This document shows, piece after piece, positions 57,978-64,000 of a stretch of 64,000 nucleotides of DNA; the stretch's first letter is position 1; the number at the start of each line of letters is the position of its first letter. The position numbers and the translations under genes are program-made. Origin of the DNA: Narthecium ossifragum (taxonomy: Eukaryota > Streptophyta > Magnoliopsida > Dioscoreales > Nartheciaceae); assembly GCA_963920575.1 (NCBI GenBank), contig OY986964.1:35764527-35828526 (forward strand). The letters run 5' to 3'. Below the pieces are notes generated by a model. That model was given only the letters and a program-made list of their open reading frames with translations. It had not been told where the DNA came from and ran no database searches.

Positions 57978-59142
57978 CTCATCCTATTGCCTCACCGACT
58001 GCAACACTCTATGCCCCTTTCTTGGCTTCCCATGCTCCCCCGCCCCCGCCCCCTCCCCCGCCGCCCCCGTCGCCTCGCCTTTCCCTTCGGCTTGCGCCGA
58101 GAACTCCTCCGCCTCTTCACCACCCCAAACCCAGACGCACGGAGCCTACCAACGCCGGTTCCTCACCGTCTCCACCCTCACCATCGCAGTCTCCTGTCTC
58201 GTCGCCGCCGGCATCCTCCTCTTTCTCGTCGCCCCTATCTTCATCCTCCGCCACCGACGTCGACGCCGCCTCCGCTCCGCCTTCCCCTCTCCTCCGACTC
58301 TCCCTGACGACCTCCTATTCGACGACGACGGCAGCCATGCCGTGGACCACCATGTCTGGTATATCCGCACGGTGGGCCTGGACGAGCCCACCATAGCCTC
58401 CATCGTGGCCTTTGCTTATAAGCCCGGAGATGGCGTCGTCAACGCCTCCGATTGCCCAGTTTGTCTCGCCGAGTTCCGCGATGGCGAGCTCCTCCGCCTC
58501 CTTCCCAAGTGCGGTCACGCCTTTCATCTCAACTGCATCGATACCTGGCTCCGATCCCATGTCAATTGCCCCCTTTGCCGCGCCCCCGTCGTCTTCTCCT
58601 CTCCGTGGACCTCTTCGACGCCTTCTACTGCTGCCACTGCTGGTAATACTTCTGCCCCTGTAGCTGACCCTGTGGACTCGAATTCGGATTCCTCTGCTGT
58701 AATGGAGGATACCCACATGAGCACCGGGCCCTCGAACTCGAGTAGTTCTCAGAGGGTTCAAGAAGACGAACATTTGGCCATTCGAATGGAACCCATATCA
58801 AGTACACCTTCACTGCTTGCAAATCCTCGGATTTGGGTGAGGAGGGATTCCGAAGAAGCTGGCGTCCTGCCACCATTCCGGCGGTCGGTCTCCATGGGTT
58901 CTTTGTCATTGGGAGTTGTTCTCCTCGAGGCAGATGAGGAAGATAGTTCTTATGAGGACAGGATAGAGGGGAACTCCGGGGAGGAATTGGAGGCTAAGAA
59001 CAGGGGAAAACAGGGGAGTGATTCCAAGGAGTCTTTAATGCGAAACGGTGCTCTTGAGATGAAGAGATCTTTGTCGAGCAGCGGCAGGAAATTCTTCTTG
59101 TCGAGATATGGGCGATCCCGGAATGCCGTTCTTCCCTTGTGA
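57937..59142 (+). CDS. ATL-type RING-H2 E3 ubiquitin ligase
   Basis: Single exon, 401 residues ([10 protein letters not shown]; the second Met, two codons on, is an alternative start). A Pro/Ala-rich N-terminal part is followed by one transmembrane span ([20 protein letters not shown], about 78-105) and a basic stop-transfer stretch RHRRRRRLR. The ATL signature [10 protein letters not shown] (about 148-157) precedes the RING-H2 domain [42 protein letters not shown] (about 174-215) with all Cys/His ligands and the Trp that contacts the E2. The C-terminal half is Ser/acidic-rich and ends in a basic [15 protein letters not shown] tail. ATL proteins are membrane-bound E3 ligases, often in defence and stress responses. 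The intronless form is normal for the family. Two short uORFs lie in the leader. Confidence 0.93.
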   Translation: MSMASSSRLLHPLDSSYCLTDCNTLCPFLGFPCSPAPAPSPAAPVASPFPSACAENSSASSPPQTQTHGAYQRRFLTVSTLTIAVSCLVAAGILLFLVAPIFILRHRRRRRLRSAFPSPPTLPDDLLFDDDGSHAVDHHVWYIRTVGLDEPTIASIVAFAYKPGDGVVNASDCPVCLAEFRDGELLRLLPKCGHAFHLNCIDTWLRSHVNCPLCRAPVVFSSPWTSSTPSTAATAGNTSAPVADPVDSNSDSSAVMEDTHMSTGPSNSSSSQRVQEDEHLAIRMEPISSTPSLLANPRIWVRRDSEEAGVLPPFRRSVSMGSLSLGVVLLEADEEDSSYEDRIEGNSGEELEAKNRGKQGSDSKESLMRNGALEMKRSLSSSGRKFFLSRYGRSRNAVLPL

Positions 59143-60751
59143 TGCAACGGAGATGTTGTGTTGTTGTTCTTCTGTGAATTTTTGACGCCAAAATGTATTT
59201 AGGCTATCTGCAGCTGCCAATTTCTCTTACACAAGTCTAAATAGGCTGGGAAGTTGCAAAAGGCAATCTTTCCTTGCACTTATTGATACACTGTCTACGT
59301 GAGTTCTTGCTCAAAGCTTTGGGATTTTACCTGAGTCTGATGCATGAATCGATGTGCGTAACTACATATTCCTCTGCAATCGCAAATTCTGCAACATTTC
59401 AAAGAGTATGTGATTGTTTTCATGTGCATAGCTTCTGTAATGGTATATCATACAAGGTTGCAGTTTGAGGCCATAGAATGTTCAGTCAGAGTTAGTCTGC
59501 ATGTTACGAGTTATGACCTATAAGAGATTGAATTTGAGATTGAATTTTAACTGCGTTAACCTTCATTCTGCTTTTTTCTTATATCATCCTTCATGAATTT
59601 AACTCAGATCCTGTTACGTGGAAAAAAAGTTTAACAATTTGTTTTAGTTCATGTGGTAGCACAGAGATCAGATTTTTTTTTCCATTTCAATCTTTCTTCC
59701 TGTTGATTACTCCACGAGTTCTTGGAAAATTTGACTTGACCATCTATGGACGCATTTGCAAAAAGTCTCAAATCTGAAGAAATAGTTTAAGATTCTGCGA
59801 AAAGTCCTAGGTCAGAAGAATAAGTTTCAGGTTTTTTGATGCCATAATTAAATAGTATGTACTTGTTTCATATCTTGTGAAAGCAATTCTAACGCTAAAT
59901 ATTTCAGCTCTACTTCCACTTGTATTTATCCTCCGATTACTAGAAGATTTCATTGTTTCTTTTGCACGAAAGAGATTTTATGAAGCTTGTCCTTGAAACA
60001 TATCAGAGAAAGTGAGCACTTCAGTTTCCTGGAATTGACAGTATGGATTTAGTATTTCAGATATCCAGCAGGAAGACGTGGTTTGTCACTTGTATTATTT
60101 TAGTTTCTTATGCTTGTGAATATTTCTGGTCTACTGTTCATTCCATTGTTTCTTTCTTATTGTCATAATCATGATGATTTGCTGCTTCTTTACTAACTTA
60201 TTGGTTTCATTTCCTCACATGGTTATCTTACTTTTATCTGATGAAGAATCATAAATGATATGGCATTATAGAATCTATTATTGCCAAGTGCAGGAAGCAA
60301 AATTTGTATAATGGTGGCTTATACTTGTTCTGATAGGTTAACATAGGTTTATGTGATTCTGCTGATATATGTACCTAGGATATGTGATTATGCCGATATA
60401 TGTAGCTAGTTTATGGTTTTCCTCTTATTCATTTCGAAGGATATCCAGGAAGTTTTCAGAGTGCATTTACATGACAATAATCTGTATTATCCACTCTCAA
60501 ATATAGAGATGTGTACATTTACATATCTTTCTCAATATTGCACAAATTATAGATTGCTTGGCTATGTAAACTTGAAAGTGTTCGACTCATTAGTAAAATC
60601 AAGTTTTTATTTCATCTTTCTCTCACGTTCTCCTATCTTTGGTCTTTATTCCTTTTTTTTGTCATTCTACTCTGTTCTTCTATGGTTGCCTTTCTTGACA
60701 ATGATATTTAGCTGTGTTTGCGTTATGATGTTAGCGCTTCATTATCTACAC
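59143..60751. other. ATL 3' flank and intergenic DNA, nothing recognised
   Basis: Some open frames (for example 60413-60802) are hydrophobic and AT-rich, without motifs or splice context. A repeated TGTGATTCTGCTGATATATGTA / TGTGATTATGCCGATATATGTA pair lies at about 60352-60405. Confidence 0.5.
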
Positions 60752-60754
60752 TTA

Positions 60755-62016
60755 TTATCCGTTTGGTATGGGGTTAAGATAACCCGGGTTAAGGGGGGTT
60801 AAGGAATTTTGGGGTTAGAAAAGTGGGGTTAAGGAGTGGGGATAAATTTATTCTCATTTTGGTGTTTGGGGATAAGGGGGGTTAAGTAGTGGGGATAAGG
60901 GGGTTAAGGGTAGAATTTATAGCTAATACCAAAAATGCCCTTCTATATAATGGCACACCGAGAAGTGGCAAATAATATTAATCAAATCATATTGTAATAA
61001 AATATTAATATAAGTGGGTCCATGTGCCACGTGTCACCTCGTGATTGGTCAATGTTATCCAAAATAGTATTATTTTAATATTAATAATATCATACTGTAA
61101 TAAAATATTATTATAAGCGGGTCCATGTGCCACGTGTCACCTCGTGATTGGTCCATGTCATCCAAAATAGTATTATTTTAATATTAATAATATCATACTG
61201 TAATAAAATATTATTATAAGTGGGTCTCACATGCCACGTGTCACGTCGTGATTGATTCACGTCATCCAAAATGGCATTATTTTAATAATAATAATATCAT
61301 ACTGTAGTAAAATATTAACATAAGTGGGTCCCACGTGCCACGTGTCACATCGTGATTGGTCCATGTCATCAAAGATAGTATTATTTTAATATTACTAATA
61401 TCATACTGTAATAAAAATATTAATATAAGTGGGTCCCACGTGCCACATGTCACATCGTGATTGATCCACGTCATCTAAAATAGTATTATTTTAATAATAA
61501 TAATAATATCATACTGTAATAAAAAATTAATATAAGTGGGTCACACATGCCACGTGTCACATCATGATTGGCCACGTCATCCAAAATAATATTATTTTAA
61601 TATTACTAATATCGTACTGTAATAAAATATTAATATAAATGTGTCTCACATGTCACGTATCACCTCGTGATTGGTCCACATTAATTTAATAATTTAATCA
61701 TATCTCCACTTCAAGCACCAACCAAACACCAAAACTTAGAAAATCCCAGAAAGTCACTCCTCAGAAAATCACTCCAGTGAAGTCACTCCCCAAAAAATCA
61801 CTCCACTTCAACTCACTTCTCAGCAACCAAACATGCCCATATTAGACCAAAAATCATTTGAGGGTAGTATAGTCATTTAGGTCATGGTGCTTAACCCAGG
61901 ATAAATTTATCCCCGGTTAACTCCATTACCTAACCCCATTCTTGTTTGGGGATAAATGGGGGGTTAAGGGGGGACCCCCCTTAACCCCCCCCCTTAACCC
62001 CACACCAAATAGAGGC
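60755..62016. mobile_element. Harbinger-like element carrying a tandem array
   Basis: The left end TTATCCGTTTGGTATGGGG and inverted right end GCCTCTATTTGGTGTGGGG are flanked by TTA at 60752-60754 and 62017-62019. Both subterminal regions are built from GGGGTTAAGG words. The end sequence is like the 241 bp MITE in RIBA intron 1 (29756-29996), so they are probably one family, this copy being enlarged by an internal array. Confidence 0.72.
60968..61690. repeat. Seven tandem copies of a ~104 bp unit with G-box and ATTGG motifs
   Basis: Each unit reads ATCATACTGTAATAAAATAT, AAGTGGGTC, GCCACGTGTCAC, CGTGATTGGTCCA, CATCCAAAATAGTATT in order. Five of seven copies keep the CACGTGTC core (G-box/ABRE type); copies 5 and 7 have CACATGTC and CACGTATC. 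Most keep ATTGG (an inverse CCAAT box). The copies differ by a few bases each, so the array is not brand new. Confidence 0.88.
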
Positions 62017-62019
62017 TTA

Positions 62020-63531
62020 TGATTCCTTCGTAGTTCACTTATCTTTGTCATCTTTTCTTATTTTTGACCCGATTTTGTTTTAGATCTAAACTCGTATCTT
62101 TCTTGTTTAGCACATTGAGTTGGCAAGTAATTTATGTGCTTCCATCTAGCAAGTAATTTACTTAGAGATTGCAAGTGTTAATTATTGTAACATTGTAAAC
62201 AATGTTAGTCTCCCAACTTGCAGATGTTCAAGTGTTGAATTCGACCAATTTATTTCTATTTCACAATTTCCATAATCTCTTTAGGCAGATACGCATAATG
62301 CATGACAAGAAAATCCGTCTTGCAGAGGAACTAGCTAATAGCACACATTATTATTGGAGTTTCTATTCCGAGCGAGTAATTATACAAAGTCCTCAATGAA
62401 CAGCCTTGGATATTATAGCTTGATGTTCTTGAATAATCTACCACCACCCCCAAACCTATTGTACACATTGCATGAAAGGTACAGGCCTCAATGTACAAAA
62501 GTGTTTTTTGGTGATATTTGATCACAATTGTTGGTGATGTTGAGATATTAATTCTAGTTACGGATATCTAATATTGTTCACAGTTAGTTTTATGTTCAGA
62601 TATTAGAAACTAAGCTCTAAAGTGACGAATCAGGATGATATAATGGTTCATGTATTTATAGTTTTCGAAAGATCATGACTACATATGTTCTTCATCGAAC
62701 TAGTATCAGCTTTTGCTGGAATTCAAACGTGAAACAGTGGTCTTTGATGTTGTAAGACTTTCTAAGTCGCGGGGCTGCTGAGTCATATTTAAGCCTTATT
62801 CATGCTCCAATTCGTGGCCTTTTAAAAAGCTCATACTAATGGGTCTATCAATCAAGGGAAACATCGAAGGATGGCAACAAGATATAATGGTACAGATCTA
62901 GAAATTGTTTATGAAACTTTATTAGCCCACGAGGAGATAAGGACGAAACAATGGGCCTCAGTGATAGACTGACTTATTTAATAAAACAGAATAACTCGGA
63001 ACTAAAAGTATATTATCACAACCAAACTCGCAGTCCGGGCTCATGCGGCCTGGCCCAGCAGGCCCCTTGAGCTGGTCCACCTTAGCTGCTGCTGCTTCTT
63101 ATTATCCTTCTATCTCCCTCCCCTTTTTTTTTTTTATTAAATAAATTACATTTTTCGTCCCTTAAGTTTCATTAAAGTAACGTTTAAGTTTCTAATCTTT
63201 TTTAAATTTCAATTGGGTCCCTACATTCTCCTATTCGTCACAATATGGGACATCTGCCTGACGCCGTCTCTATACTTAACGGCTAGGGTGTCACATGACC
63301 GCACGAGATAGAAGTTAAAGGACTAAAACGTAATTTCCCCTTTTTTATTTTCTCTCTTTCCGTGGAAGCGCCACAGGGCTTGGTTCACCTTAGCTAATAT
63401 GACACTAACTTCTTATTAGTGTTAGCAGAGGTTGAGAGAGGACTCATTCGAACTCACATGTGAATCGGCTTAAGTTTTTGAATTGATCGGTGAAGTTTAA
63501 CATTATTCATAATTTCAACCACCTCGGCCTG
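62020..63531. other. Intergenic DNA, nothing recognised
   Basis: Short frames without motifs. A stretch at about 63130-63340 (TTTTTCGTCCCTTAAGTTTC ... GGACTAAAACGTAATTTCCC) looks like a degraded Mutator-type element, but the ends were not matched with confidence. Confidence 0.4.
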
Positions 63532-63635
63532 CCTTACCAGGTGAAACAAATGGTGTGTTAAGTTATCGAGCTTGAGAGAGGTGACCTTACCAGGTGAAAC
63601 AAATGGTGTTAAGTCATCGAGCTTGAGAGAGGTGA
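63532..63635. repeat. 53 bp tandem duplication
   Basis: CCTTACCAGGTGAAACAAAT to GAGAGAGGTGA occurs at 63532-63584 and 63585-63635. The second copy lacks 2 bp and has one substitution. Non-coding, recent. Confidence 0.9.
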
Positions 63636-64000
63636 ATTCTTTTTCTCATCGCTTCCGTCATCTTCTAACATTTTCGCTGCCACGTCAGCTTCTCGAATGT
63701 CCTTTTTCTCATCAGTTGGATGACGGTTCCATGATTTGTGGTTCTTAAACTTTTGTTTTGTGGATTTAGAATGTACTTATCCGACCATGGCTTTCAAACT
63801 TTTTAGGGCAGAATAGTCGGACTATTTTAAGGATGGAGAAGGTGTATTTTAAACTTTCTTATTACGAACCCAAGCACCTGTAGGGTCCTTTGCATGCCTC
63901 AAAACAAACATTGTGGTTGTGGTTTAGATAGAGTACACAACTCAACATGAATGGGCAACAGCTAATTCTTCATTAGATTAACTCTTAAGGGAGATTAGGC

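Noticed and set aside
58315..58773. 152-codon minus-strand frame in the ATL gene
   Set aside because: Antisense of the RING-H2 exon; no motif.
60413..60802. 129-codon hydrophobic plus-strand frame
   Set aside because: AT-rich, no motif, and its end runs into the Harbinger-like element; hydrophobicity is explained by T-rich sequence.
61083..61690. Regular ~104 bp units considered as a CRISPR-like or satellite array
   Set aside because: No spacer/repeat alternation, plant nuclear context, and the array is bounded by transposon ends.
1..64000. tRNA, rRNA and microRNA genes
   Set aside because: None was recognised by eye; I cannot exclude a small RNA gene without a covariance-model scan (for example tRNAscan-SE or Infernal).

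Overview
This 64 kb window is nuclear DNA from a flowering plant, most likely a monocot. I infer the monocot placement from GC-rich, Ala/Arg/Pro-rich first exons set in AT-rich flanks. The species cannot be read from the sequence. Several genes have GT-AG introns of hundreds to thousands of bases, and the rest is mostly transposable elements: hAT, CACTA-like, Mutator-like, Harbinger-like, L1-type LINE and Ty1/copia. There is no bacterial-type system, operon or CRISPR array.

Left third (1-22 kb): a truncated hAT element, an LTR remnant, a hAT MITE, a Mutator-like element, two LINE fragments on the minus strand and one on the plus strand. Only two genes stand here: a small basic protein with an N-terminal Cys motif (7078-7602, minus) and a class I HD-Zip transcription factor (15297-16357, minus, three coding exons). 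A degraded plastid ycf2 segment (about 18.7-19.3 kb) is nuclear-inserted organelle DNA.

Middle (20.7-33.4 kb): a riboflavin-biosynthesis locus. A decayed copy of RIBA (20753-21572) lies upstream of an apparently intact seven-exon RIBA gene (28582-33382, plus) that encodes both DHBP synthase and GTP cyclohydrolase II. A 6.0 kb full-length L1-type LINE with a 14 bp target-site duplication sits between them. It has one frameshift and six premature stops, most of them in Trp codons.

Right half (34-59 kb): a short arabinogalactan protein (34327-34623, plus); a DEAH RNA helicase fused to a RING-IBR-RING E3 module (36103-48414, plus, 1,722 aa) whose 6.3 kb first intron is full of nested MITEs; an unknown coiled-coil, tail-anchored protein (48760-49449, minus); a PLATZ zinc-binding protein (50009-51259, minus, four exons); an organelle-targeted small membrane protein (52897-56770, minus, four exons); and an ATL-type RING-H2 E3 ligase (57937-59142, plus). 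A very young copia deletion derivative with identical LTRs and a perfect 5 bp duplication sits in the first intron of the organelle-protein gene.

The genes do not form one pathway; they are ordinary neighbours on a plant chromosome. All exon structures were built by eye from splice signals, reading-frame continuity and family motifs, with no transcript or database check.
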